This document shows, one piece after another, positions 37,201-48,658 of a DNA stretch of 64,000 nucleotides. The stretch spans positions 3,447,571 to 3,511,570 of the forward strand of contig JANPWX010000060.1 in assembly GCA_024734555.1 (NCBI GenBank). The letters are read 5' to 3'. Made by a program: the position numbers and the translations under genes. The DNA comes from Trochalopteron elliotii. Its lineage: Eukaryota > Chordata > Aves > Passeriformes > Leiothrichidae. Every line of letters starts with the position of its first letter. Position 1 is the stretch's first letter. A model generated the notes under the pieces. It was not told the origin of the DNA and did not search any database. It worked only from the letters and a program-made list of their open reading frames with translations.

Positions 37201-39649
37201 TACCACCTCCCTCGTAAGTGCTCTTAACACAACTTGAAAGAAAAAGACACCACATCCATCATTTCCTTTCATCTTACTCCCAGTGGATTCGGAAATGTTT
37301 CCCCTGTATTACAGGAAGGCTGCACATATCACACTCTTTCCCACAACAGCAGAAAAGCCTGGATTTCACTGCAAATTGAGCTGTGTTCAAAATGGAACCC
37401 AGAACTTTCTACCTGCACAGTTCCAGCTTGCAGCACTCTGAAGCCATGTGTGTGTAAAGGGACAGATGAGGCAATAAAGTCTCTGAAGGATTGATGGAAC
37501 CAAACTGTGTCAAAAATACTCCATCCAGGTAAAGCTTTTCCAGCACCTGATGGTCATTCCCTGTAGCAGTTCCAGAAGTCTCAGCTGTGGTGTTGTGCAG
37601 AGCCAGGAGAATATGTTGCAGCCCATTTGGTGCTGTGCCTGTCCCACAGTGCACAGTCACACATGTCCCCCTACTTGGTTTTGGCACAGAAATTCACGTC
37701 CCCATAAAATAAAATGGCAAAAGATGTAGAGTCTTCTGTGTTCCTATTGACATCAGGGCTAAGAGAAGGGTTTAGAGCATAATATCACAAGTGTTTGCAG
37801 AAATGTAACTGAGACCCTGTCAGGTAATGAAACTCAGAAAAATCCTCAGCACATAAAAATTGCTTTCACAAACATCCAAGCCCATTAAATAAAATAAAAA
37901 TCTGAAATGAAACAAGATACTCTGGAATGACCTTGAGAGCTGCAATCTTCCACTCTGTCAGATAGGTGGAGCAGCAAATCACAGAAATATGATCTACATG
38001 TGCAAACTGTCCCATCTACAGACACTGACTTTCAGCAGCAGGGTCCCCAAAAGAGGCAACATGAGCCTTTTTCTGTCAAACCCTTCATTATGTTAACCTA
38101 TGAGCTAAAAGCCAAGGGAAACCATGCAGTACAAGCAGGAAATGCTGCTGAAGAGATCTTGACATGATAAATCTTTCAAGATTCAAAAGGGCATTAGACT
38201 GGTATCAAAGCTGGGCATTAGTAATCCTAAAGAAGTCAGAATTCTCCATTTAACTGAAGCACTGTTCTACTGCTTGCACTGCCCTGATGAATTCGGCTCT
38301 GGTTATGCTTTGGCTGAGACACTTCTTCTCTGCATTTCCTCCTACAGCAACAATTTTTCCACCACCCAGAGAGATTGTTAGTGCCTTTATTTCTGTCAGG
38401 AAAATTTCTATACTGAACACACACAAACTTTGTTAACAGCTTAAGGACTTTCCAGTTTTCAAGTAGGATTAAAATATGACCCATAATTTGCCTGTGATCC
38501 TCTGCAGACATTCAAACAGATGTGGAAAGAGTACAAACATCCCAGAAAATCGGAACCAAAGTATATCCACTGTTTTGCTGATATGGATTTTGCGCACAAA
38601 GCATAGGAGAATAACTGAGTTTCAGACCTGGTAGTCAAAATTTTTAAGTAATGCCTAACTTGAGGGCTCTTGAGCTGCCCATATAACACAAGCCAATATA
38701 TGTGTCCGTTTAACACTTACTCAAGCCTCTATGCTGTCTATGAAACCAGGCTGTCCAGACAAGCATGAAAACATTTGGTGACAAACACCTTCTCCCTTCC
38801 AGCAAGTAGAATTATTTAAATTAGCAGAGCTAGTCCTAATGCTTGCTGTACAAGTAGTAAAATGGTTTTACAAATCCAGAATATAGCAAAAGTGATGCCT
38901 TCAGCTTACATCACAAGGATCGCCATGACCAGTATCTCTGGGTTTGATTTCCTTCCTGAAGATGAAAGTTATGGTTGACCTCATTTCACACTTAAATCAT
39001 AGTAAGATTGCTGTAAAACAACCACTTAATCCATCACTATTATATGTCCCCTCCTACTCTATGTCCCAAAGAGTAGGAGATGGATTATGATCTCAATTAC
39101 ACCAGCCATACTAACTTGGTTACTTTTGCTTCAACTGATAGGATTGTTTTGATGCACTTCAGTACAATTCCAGAGTTACACCACTGACTTGTGTGGGATT
39201 ATCACTAATGCATGCTTGTAACAAGATGAGACATGGTAGATTTCTAGAGAGTTTTATCCTCTGTATGCATAGTTATGCATCTAAATTCACTGCAAGGGTG
39301 TGTCCTTTAAAGCTGATAGCTCTTTTATCTGAAATTTGTGACAAGAAGCTGCATTACTTGCAATTGGTCATTATTCTTAATATAGTTGCAAACAGAAGTT
39401 CTAATAGTTTCACACATCAGATCAAGAGTGCATATGAACAGCAGTATGAATTTCCAGAATGGAAATAAGAGTTACAGAATTACAATACTGAACACAAGAA
39501 GCTGTCACAGAGGGGAAAAAATCTCTATGCATTTGCTGCAGCTGTTTTGTTAACCTATGTCTATCCATCACTTTCAAGACGACCGAAATAAGCAGATCAT
39601 CTACTTCATGGCAGTAACAACTTTAATGGCACCAATTACCTAAAATCTC
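34291..39649. other. unannotated non-coding stretch
   Basis: About 5.4 kb without a recognised gene or repeat. A small AAGC-type repeat lies at about 35498-35515, a GC-richer patch at about 35935-36010 and an A10 run near 37027-37036. The minus frame 36329-36700 (123 codons) has no recognisable product. Confidence 0.45.
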
Positions 39650-39993
39650 AGAGGTTTGTTGCAGTGCATGATTTAGGTTTCTATATTTGTATTTTGTTAT
39701 TTGTCTGTACTTGGTTTGTTCCATTCCAAAATACCCTATCCCCCTACCCCTGATGTAACCACACCCCCTTCCCTTTCCCCCATTGGTCTGAAGTTTCCTC
39801 CCTGCCCAGGCTGATCCCTGGGTACTTAAGAGAGAAACTGAGGCCAAGAACTTGTTCTGGCTTCCGATTCTGGCTTGCTGCTCTGCAGGTGGCTGGGCCA
39901 CAAGAAATAAACACCTTTTCCAACCCAAGCCAGACCCACTCTTCACTTCCAAGCCTTCTCCACGCTTCAACGAGCTAATTGGAGGACCCACAG
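39650..39993 (+). mobile_element. solo LTR-like segment of an endogenous retrovirus
   Basis: The order of signals is that of a retroviral LTR read on the plus strand. First comes a C-rich upstream region (CCCCCTACCCC near 39740). An inverted CCAAT box (ATTGG, 39782-39786) follows, then a TATA-like TACTTAAG (39823-39830), and about 75 bases later AATAAA (39906-39911) with a short downstream U5-like tail. GC content and texture differ sharply from the flanks. The exact ends are uncertain: candidate TG and CA termini exist, but I could not find a convincing target-site duplication. No gag, pol or env frame adjoins it, so it is probably a solo LTR. A terminal exon is a less likely alternative. 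Confidence 0.5.
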
Positions 39994-41724
39994 ACTGCTA
40001 TAGATTGGTCTGGGGAACTGCTTGCTGGTAAGCAAACCAGATGGAGAGACCCCAAAATCTATAGAAGTTATCCAAGCTTTTTAAAATGGTAATACTTCCC
40101 CCTTTCTTTACTTTCTATTATGTCAAAGAAACCTAACAGGCAATTTCAGAAAGTCTCTTTGCTCAACACAATGTGCCTGTCCATGGGCTGAAGTGCAGGT
40201 TTCAGTCTGACTGGGTAACTGATTATCACCTCCTGGGGTGTGCTATACAGTAATTTCTCTTGACCACACACTCCAGTCTATTAAAAGTATTGCTATACCA
40301 TAAGAACCAAAAATCATTCCCCCTTTTCCAGACCAAGATTCATCAAGCTCACACTGTCTTCAAGTCTCCCACAATGGATTATAAAAGTAAAACATGTTCT
40401 CCCAGTTTTGTCTGCAAACATTTGAGAGACTTTCTAAACTGGCTACCATCTTTAATTTACTTCTTTAAAGACCTAAGGATGAACTTATTCTTCCCTTGTG
40501 TTTTCTGGTTTGAGCATTAACATCATTATAATTGAAGCTTTTCTGTGAATTTTGACCTGGAGTCAGGAGATGACCTGAGAATCAGATTGATTGTGGATGC
40601 ATTCACAGATCCCACCTGTAGTTCAACAACACAAGGGTCAGTCATCTGCCTCTGGGCAATGGAAAAGGAAAAGCACTTCCAGAGACAGACTCAGAAAAGT
40701 GAGTTTACCTTCTGTTCCAAGTTCTCCTGTGCAACTACCCATTTTAGGGTCCTTGGAGAAAAATAGGAGCAGTGTACAAGAATCCCTTTCTGAAGAAGCC
40801 ACTTTTCCATCATTCTTTGTCCCAAAAGAGAACAAGGTAACCCTCCTTTTTAAAGAAATGTCTGATACTTTTCAAGCCACGTTCATGATCTTTTCCTGAT
40901 TGCAACAGTCTGACAATTCAAGCTCTCTTGATTTATTCTGCTTGCATACAATCTATCTTAGCTTTTATCTTTTCTCACTCTGATTTTTCTTCTTGTGAAC
41001 AACTGATAAACTGTAACAGTGTTCAACAACTGTCTGTAAATAAAACTGTTTTATCACTCCCCTGTAAAGTACTCTGGAGTGCAGGATTATATCCCCCCAG
41101 GGCAGTGGCCTTTCTAAAGAATCTTCCCAGAGCTTACAGGTACTGGTTTTTAGCTAAGAGAACTTCCCCTGAAACATGATACAGAGTATAATGTACAAAA
41201 CAGTATATTTAGGGAAATACTTTTTCCTTTGAGAGTGTGTATGTACTGCTCTGCCAAAACTTCAAGTCAGAAATTAAAGACTCATCTAGAAAACTTACAA
41301 AAAGTAGCTTCATTTTCTGATGAAAATGCTATGAGAAACACACAACCCAGAAAACCTCAAGAAAATCCTGGAAATAATTCAGACTCTTTTTGTGAAACAC
41401 CAACTTTCAAAAACTTTTAGTGTTTCAAAGAGGTCATTTTCCTTTCTTCCTTCTTCTCAAAGACACACTGCATATACAGAAAAGACATGAGAATACCCTA
41501 TTGGGAAGCCTACCCTGTCAAACCTTCATCACCTGTACAATAGCTTCTTGACATGAATTACCTGACACCTCATACGACTGCAAAAAAATGTGGAATTTTA
41601 GTCACTGGGAAAAAAAAATCATTCACTCTTAAACTGGAAAGAAGAGAAGGCAACAAAAGAAATCATTATTACCAATTTTTCTGATAGATCTCGTGAGTAA
41701 AGTAGCAAGTGTGGGGAGGAGGTT
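39994..41724. other. unannotated non-coding stretch
   Basis: No recognised gene or repeat. Short open frames at 40545-40899 overlap one another without splice support. Confidence 0.45.
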
Positions 41725-41895
41725 CACATCCAGCTCTGGGGTCCCAGCACAGGACCCAAGACCAGACTGGATGAGGCTCTGAGCACCCTGGTCACTGTTG
41801 GAAAACATCACATGGGAGATGTCTCTGCCCATGGCAGGGGCTTGGAACTCAATGACCTTTAAAGTCCCTGCCAACCAAATCCATTCCATGATTTT
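41725..41895 (+). mobile_element. CR1 LINE 3' end with internal deletion
   Basis: The segment 41725-41755 (CATCCAGCTCTGGGGTCCCAG...) matches the CR1 passage 'gtgtccagttctggggcccccag'. It then jumps at about 41756-41761 to the much more 3' passage GACTGGATGAGGCTCTGAGCA. From there it runs through GTCTCTGCCCATGGCAGGGG, CTTGGAACTCAATGACCTTT and CCAACCAAATCCATTCCATG, which is the CR1 3' end. About 12 extra bases (near 41806-41817) interrupt the segment before the 'gtgtccctgccc' match. Sense orientation. Confidence 0.82.
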
Positions 41896-43997
41896 GTCTT
41901 TCTCCCAGTTATGCCCTATGAAGCTCCAGAGAAGATAATGAATCCTCTCTACAGATGGGGCTTGTCACTGCAGCTTTTTGAGCCAAAGGCAGTGATGGGC
42001 ACGTGAAGGTTGAGGACAATCTGCCACAAAGACAGTGCTAGAGACAGACAGAAGAATTACCAGCTCCTGGAAAAGAGTTTTTATTTCTTTCACTCTCCTC
42101 TCACAGTTTGGGTTTGGTTTTTTTTCAACTCAGCCAGCAAGGATTTCACACCAACAGTGACACATATCCTACTTTTTCAATGTATGTGTCCCATCAGCCC
42201 ACCTACAGTTATAAAACACCATTCCCAACAGTCCTGAACGGTCATACCTACATCACAGCTCTAATATTCTCATTTTTTAACAATTTTCTGTTCATTGAAA
42301 AAGGTATTCCATGCTCATGGGTAGACAGCATAGAACAGATTCTTCTCCTGCCATTGTGAACCTGGAGTAGTTGAAATGTATTCACTGTAGTTAGTCCAAA
42401 TTTACTGTTTAGTCAGGATGGCTGCATTCCTCTAGAATTAAATGAGAAAGAGAAGAAAAAAGAAAATACACTTATGCTGCAAAGGTACAATCTTTCACCC
42501 AATTGCTATGGAAGTGAGACCAAAAGGGGCATTCCTGAGACATATTCCACACTCAACAGGATTCCCAACCTGATCCCTGAAGTAAGACCCCCTTAAAGTC
42601 ACCAGCTTATTATGACTCACACATTAAGCAATTCAGCAATGTTTTCATACACAACAGGATATCTCCCTTTCCCTATTTTACCAGGTCCTTTGTTGAGAAA
42701 AGGGTGCAGAATAAACTTCAACACCAAAACCTTTAAGCTCCCAGCACTTTGACATGAGATTGGCAGTAAGGAGAGAAAAGAAGTTGCTAAGAGATGAATT
42801 TCTCAGCTATTTAACTGCCAAATATTTGATACCCCAGGATTAACTTCATACTACTGACAGGCTCCTTTTCCTCCAAAACTGCTGCCCTGTGGAATATTTC
42901 TGTGTCATAGAATTTGAATGCAGGTAAAACCTCTGCTGCCAAACATTTCTGGGAAAAAACAATAGCAGAAAGGTAACATTGAATTCTCTGATTTTAAGTC
43001 CCTGATTTACATGTCTTCAACTTTGCTGTCAACCCTTTTCCTGCAGCTGTAAACCACTCTGCTTTCTGAAATTTTAGCCACTAAATCCCTAAAACTCATA
43101 TTCTGAGTAAAGAAAGTGGAACAGAAGATGATTTTCAGTAATAAAAACTTCTACTAACTGCAATTATTTTTCTGGTACACAGCGTCACTCCTAAAAAGAA
43201 GCCAAGAATTGATGTTTTAGTAGACCTCCATACATCTGCCATTCTGAGACCAGTGAGAGCAGACAGAGCTGACACAGGGCCCTATAACTACACAGAAATC
43301 TTACAACTTCCTTGAGCTGTGACCAAAATTGTCTTCAAATAGCAATAGATGTGCTTGTCTCAGTTACCATCAGCAAATGCCTTAGGAACAGCTTATGGAC
43401 CACTGTGGTCATAAAGCAGATACTGAAAACCACTTGTCTGAAATTACATGTCATTTTTCTGTGTTACTAGGAAGCTTACAACTAGTTTCTCCAGCAGTTA
43501 ACTTATTTCCTGTATTGAACTCTAGTGCCCAGTATCTGGCCCAGAAAACAGCAAAATATATGTTCAGTGCCACAATGAGCCAGTCAGTCCTGCAACTGCA
43601 AGCAATTTCCTCTATACTAGTAGAAAAAAAATCAGGATAATCAACGAGTTCCTCTAGTTGTCACTCATGGAAGGAGATACATAAACCCATAGAAAAAGTA
43701 GAAAGAAAATTTGGTCCCAACTCTGTCACAAGTGAGATCTTGGAGAAGAGAAGACCATTGAGAGACATTTCTAGTTTGTGGGGGGTTTTGTTTCTAAAGA
43801 TATGTTTCTCACTCATTTAGTAGACATTGCATTCACCTAAGCTAATTTAAAATGTCTCTTTTGTCCCCTTAATTACACATCACATTTGTACATGGGAATG
43901 TTCAGTCTTATCAAGTGTAAGAGGTTTCTTTTCTTTGCCAGCACAGAAAGCAGCATCCTCACCATGCTAAAGATAGAAAAGAGTAAATGAAACCCTA

Positions 43998-44020
43998 TTT
44001 CCTATTTATGAAATAGGAAA
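43998..44020. repeat. perfect 10-base hairpin
   Basis: TTTCCTATTT (43998-44007) pairs with AAATAGGAAA (44011-44020) around the loop ATG. Confidence 0.9.
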
Positions 44021-44114
44021 CAACTGCTGCATGGAGGATCCAGTAAAAGAGAAAGCATGAACAGCAAGGTTTTCTTAAAATTTTCACTTATGTTACTATA
44101 ATATTTAAATACTG

Positions 44115-44138
44115 AACATAAGTTAAATGACTTATGTT
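44115..44138. repeat. perfect 9-base hairpin
   Basis: AACATAAGT (44115-44123) pairs with ACTTATGTT (44130-44138) around TAAATG. A further ACTTATGTT occurs about 40 bases upstream, near 44086-44094, so the right arm exists twice. Confidence 0.9.
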
Positions 44139-45152
44139 AAATGACAGAATCCTGTCTATAGCTAGGAGGGCTGAAACCATTCCAATATCAAAACTCTTCA
44201 ACTTCAACAACGTCTTTAAAAATCCCAGTTTTAACTGTAAAAATGAAATTTTATAACACTTCAGAGTATCAATATATTTTAATGATTAACAGAACATGTT
44301 TTCCTTTCCCTCCATAATTTTCCTGTGTTCACTTTAAGTATGTGTGTCAAACATTCAGCTTGTCAGATTATATGATAATAAATGGCATACAATAACTACA
44401 CAGTACTCAAATTTCATCAAATCTTGGCCAGCAGAACTAACAACATCTAAATGAAGGGAACATCAAGCAGATCACAAGCAGAAGCTACTTGGGATAACCT
44501 TTGAAAACAATAGTGCACTACTAATTTATACCAGCTGTGAATCCACAGGGAAGGAGCAATAGTGGTGGGAATTAAAATATACAGGAAAGCAACAAAACTG
44601 ATGCAAGCTTTTGTGTATCCTCGTGGAATCCTTCAGCAAATATGAGAAGGTGCTGAGCTTCCTGTCTATGTTTTCTCAGATTCAGTGCCCAGGAGAGATC
44701 ACATATAAATACATCAGGGTACAATTGTTACAGGCATAAATACAGCTTTTTTGGCTGTTCTGAGGCTTTAGTAGTAAAATAAGAAGTGTTGAAGCAAACG
44801 TGATATGAGAATACAGAAAAACACACTTTTATTTTTTGTGTTTATACCAACAGTGAAATAGTAAATATACCCTTGAGCTGCTTTTGCTAGTGAAATTCAG
44901 CAGTTTATCTGGGCTGTCTCATGGAAACATAACACAATAACTGCATGTGAAAGTTTTCTGTAAGTATTTATGCGTAAAAAATTAAAACTTGTATTTGTGT
45001 GGTTCTCCCAGGAACAGTGTTTCTAGTTATTGGTTTGTCTGTGTCCTTTAGCAATAATCTAGAGTTCTTGGATGCATTTTCCAGCAGTATGGGAGGAGGT
45101 TCTACAGGCTTTCCTTTCAACAGGGAGGTGGCTACACCAGCTGACTGATAAA

Positions 45153-45172
45153 TTCCTTCCTTCCTTCCTTCC
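45153..45172. repeat. TTCC microsatellite
   Basis: Five uninterrupted TTCC units. Length polymorphism is likely. Confidence 0.95.
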
Positions 45173-45367
45173 ACTTATTTCTACTGGACATCTCCTGAAG
45201 CTTTGTCTCCATCAGTGATATTGAGAAGAGCACAGACACTGCCATTGTTTCTATCTATACTCTATTACAATCCTCCTTGGGACTGAAGGGGCCAAACATT
45301 TCACTAAAAGCTAATGGCATTTGAGAGTCCAGTTCCTGTCAACTAGATCTATGAAAGCACAGAAAAA

Positions 45368-45433
45368 AAAAATCTGTAAAAGAAATCAAATCTATAATAA
45401 ATCTAGACTAAAAAATCTGTATAAGAAACCAAA
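45368..45433. repeat. two-copy direct repeat, 43-base period
   Basis: AATCTGTAAAAGAAATCAAA at 45371-45390 recurs as AATCTGTATAAGAAACCAAA at 45414-45433, with two differences. Each copy follows an A-run. Confidence 0.75.
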
Positions 45434-48185
45434 CAAAATTTTTGTGCTCTTCTACATCAACACATGCAAAAAATAAAATACTTGAGTAAGTATAATGCTT
45501 CCCAAGCCTCCTTCTTCTGCAACAATAATTATCAGTTTTCTTCACAAACCCACTTCTTTAAATTTACAAAAATTCATGTTGTGATAAATGTTATCCTCTT
45601 TCAAAATTACAGGTGTAGCAAGCATCTGCCTTAAACAATCTGTTGTTACTTTTAACTTGTACTATGATTATAACTCGACTAACAGAGCAGAACATAACAA
45701 ACAAACCATTACAAAATGATTTCCCTCTAACTTAAAATGTACTAATGTGAAGTGCTGCTCAACACAGGAATTTTTTGCCTTATGACTACTTTGCCTCTGC
45801 TTTCTTCGTAAAATTGCAGGGTTTAAAATTAATTATCAAATAAATATGATAGATATGTTCAAAAAATAAATGAAGAACCCATAATGCTGGAATTTTATAA
45901 GTGATAGACAGTGAAGTTTATCCTAAAGTTCTCAGTTCTTTAGATCTAACGCTTGTAAAAACATGTGGGTTTCTCAATTTTCCACTGCAATGTGTTAATT
46001 GTCTCAGGTGTTTTCAGACTGAATTAACTGGAAACCAAAGATATACAATAGATGAAAGGGAATGAAATCAAACCCACCAGAGATTTTTATGTTGTGAGCA
46101 CAGAGCAATCACTCTCAAATTCCACGGAAGACCACTGAACACTTCAGCCACAAAAACCCACCCAGGCAGATGAGATCAGCTCTCATTTTCTCTGTCACCA
46201 TCCACGGACTGTATGAGATACCCACAAAACAAGAAGAGCTCAGCAGTCCTGCAGGGTGATGGAGATGCAGCTGTCAGACACTTTTCACACAGTTTCTGGA
46301 AGACAAAGTGACTCGTGGCTGGCTCCAGTCAGCAGGAAAACACTGGATTAGAGGCCATTTCCTCTCCAACCAAGATGAATTCCAGCCTCTGGCATTTGCT
46401 CTGGTCAGACTCTGACGCTTGTAATTAATTAAACTAATTTGTTCACAGTAAGCATCCAGCCCTGCACCAGCAAACAAGCAGGAAGCACAATGAGATGCCT
46501 TCTGTTTTCACATGACAGGACTCAGGTGAGACATTCTTTTCTAATGACAGAACCCAAGTTTACTTTCTTTTTCCCACTTTTCTTGTGAAAGACAGTCTGT
46601 TTTTCTGAGCCATCCTAGGAAAAAATCTCCAGCTTAAAGGACTATTTCACTCTTTCTACAGAGCATCTGCTCAGGAAGGAGGAAAACATGAGACTACAGG
46701 CAAAAGTAGCTTCAGTAAATAAGGATAATTTAATAAGTGAAAACCAGTGCACACTTAGAACATCAAGTGAACCAAGCACCAAGATGGAAAATGAATGTTC
46801 AAAACCAGTTGAATAAAAAAAAGGCATCAGTTAAACAGGGTCCACAGATGTCACACAAGATTTTTTTTCCAGACCCCACAAGCTAACAATTATTTTTTGG
46901 GAACCACAAAATGCAGTGAAGAGATGTGTATGTTATCAGGACAATCTTAGCAAAGAGGTGGACTGCAAGCAAAATTTGTTGCCTGTATCACAAAGCACAG
47001 AAGTCAAATAATAGTCACAAAGAAGTTGCCAATAATATTTGAAAAGTAAATATGTATATATATAAACACACATGAATATGGAAGTTGGGAATCTTACACT
47101 GAAGAAAGAACTACAGTTATCATATAACTCATTCAGCAATGTCAGTATCAGTCATTCCTGCTGTCAGCTTTGACAAAACTCACACTACAGAGTAATATCA
47201 GGCAATTTATCAAAGAAGTGTCCATCAGACAATCATTATGATGGGGTCAGAACTTTCTCTGCAAACCATCATTATCACTCAGTGTATCAGTCAGCAACCT
47301 GAATACTATCTGAAGTATCAGACTGATAACATGGTATGTATGGCAGGGCCCTCAACCAGCAAGCCATGGGGACAGCTTGAGTCATCAACTATTTCATATT
47401 TCTTTCTGCTCTCCAAATATTTATGTACCCTTACATTCCCAAGCACTCAGAAGAACCACTACAAATAGCAGAAAGACAGCACTATTTATGTAAATTTGTT
47501 ACAACAACGCAGAAAATGGAAATAGGAGCTAAAATAATCAGGATCAATATTTATATGCATAGTTAGAAACAAATTCTGGAATGAATGTTTAATTCCATGT
47601 TCTTCTATTGTGGCATTAATCAGTGAACTGATGGTAGTTAAGAAATTGCTTCTGCCCATCACTCAGCACTTCTGCTTTTGAAGCAAGAATTGCACTTTTC
47701 CTTTCCTGGCAACACCAGTAGACCCTGTCATGCCCATAATGGCTCCTACTGTTTGCTTAGACATTTGACATGGAAATTCCTGCAGATCAGACCAGATACA
47801 AAGAGATTTGAACTTAATTACCAGAGTGGGGGCAGGTGAAAACTACCCCGCTTCTTGATGTAAAAGCTGCTGTGTCACCATAGTCAGGTTGTTTCAAGCA
47901 ACTGGGATTCATAACACTTTACCTAAAGAGAATTAAGAATGTCACAGAACACTGGGAAAAAATGTTCATGTGAGAGACCACAGATACACAGCTTGGAGTA
48001 AAGGAGGGGATACAACATTTATAGACAGACTACAAAAGGAACTCAAGCATACACACTTCATCCTTCAACTGGAAAAAGATATGAAATATATTTTAAAAGG
48101 AACAAGTGAAATCAAGTTGACCTGCCTGATTTTTTGTACATAAATTTCTCTTAGTAGTTAAAGAAGGTAAATGCCATTTTCTTCC

Positions 48186-48292
48186 TTTTTACAGATGGAG
48201 AAATGGCAGGCAGTGTCACTTGCAAAAGAACACACAAGGTGTTAAGAGAGCCTGGAAGAAAAATGAATGGGACTTTCCGGTCTCCTTCAAAT
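48186..48292 (+). mobile_element. MIR-type SINE fragment
   Basis: TTTTTACAGATGGAGAAATG, GCAGTGTCACTTGCAAAAGA and ACACACAAGGTGTTAAGAGA follow the MIR passage 'ttttacagatgaggaaactgaggc...tgacttgcccaaggtcacacagct.gtaagtggcagag'. Next, GGACTTTCCGGTCTCCTTC fits the 'ggattcgaacccaggtctcctgac' region. The copy is old and lacks its head. MIR copies are scarce but known in bird genomes. Confidence 0.68.
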
Positions 48293-48636
48293 TATTAGGA
48301 ATCCCATGGACTTAAACAGGTCCAGCTCTTCCCTGAGAACATATGAATCTTATATTCAGGGCACTATGATGTTGTAACATTACACAAAATAATTTTCCAG
48401 TGAGCTGCTAGCTTCATGTAACCAACCATGCAAAGAAAGAAGATTAAAAATTGAATTAATACTCAGGTTTTAATCATACCGGCAGTCGCTACTGTCACAT
48501 AACAGCAGCAGCACAAAGGGCGAGAAGGGGCAGAGCTGTAACTGGCAAACAAAAGGCAAAAACTGTCTTTCTTATTCATAAGTAGATTAGTGAAAAATGA
48601 ACCACTTAAACACCCAAAGCCTGCTTTATGAACTCG

Positions 48637-48658
48637 AGCATTTATTTACATAAATGCT
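48637..48658. repeat. 9-base hairpin over a forkhead-like word
   Basis: AGCATTTAT (48637-48645) pairs with ATAAATGCT (48650-48658) around TTAC. The centre contains TATTTACA, whose complement TGTAAATA is a forkhead-type core. Confidence 0.85.

Larger units (their letters stand above)
41896..48185. other. unannotated stretch with small structural repeats
   Basis: No gene is recognised in about 6.3 kb. Small hairpins lie at 43998-44020 and 44115-44138, a TTCC microsatellite at 45153-45172 and a direct repeat at about 45368-45433. A TATA-rich run lies near 47050-47062. Confidence 0.45.

Noticed and set aside
39623..39991. 122-codon minus-strand open frame
   Set aside because: It is antisense to the LTR-like segment, whose promoter and poly(A) signals explain the region better.
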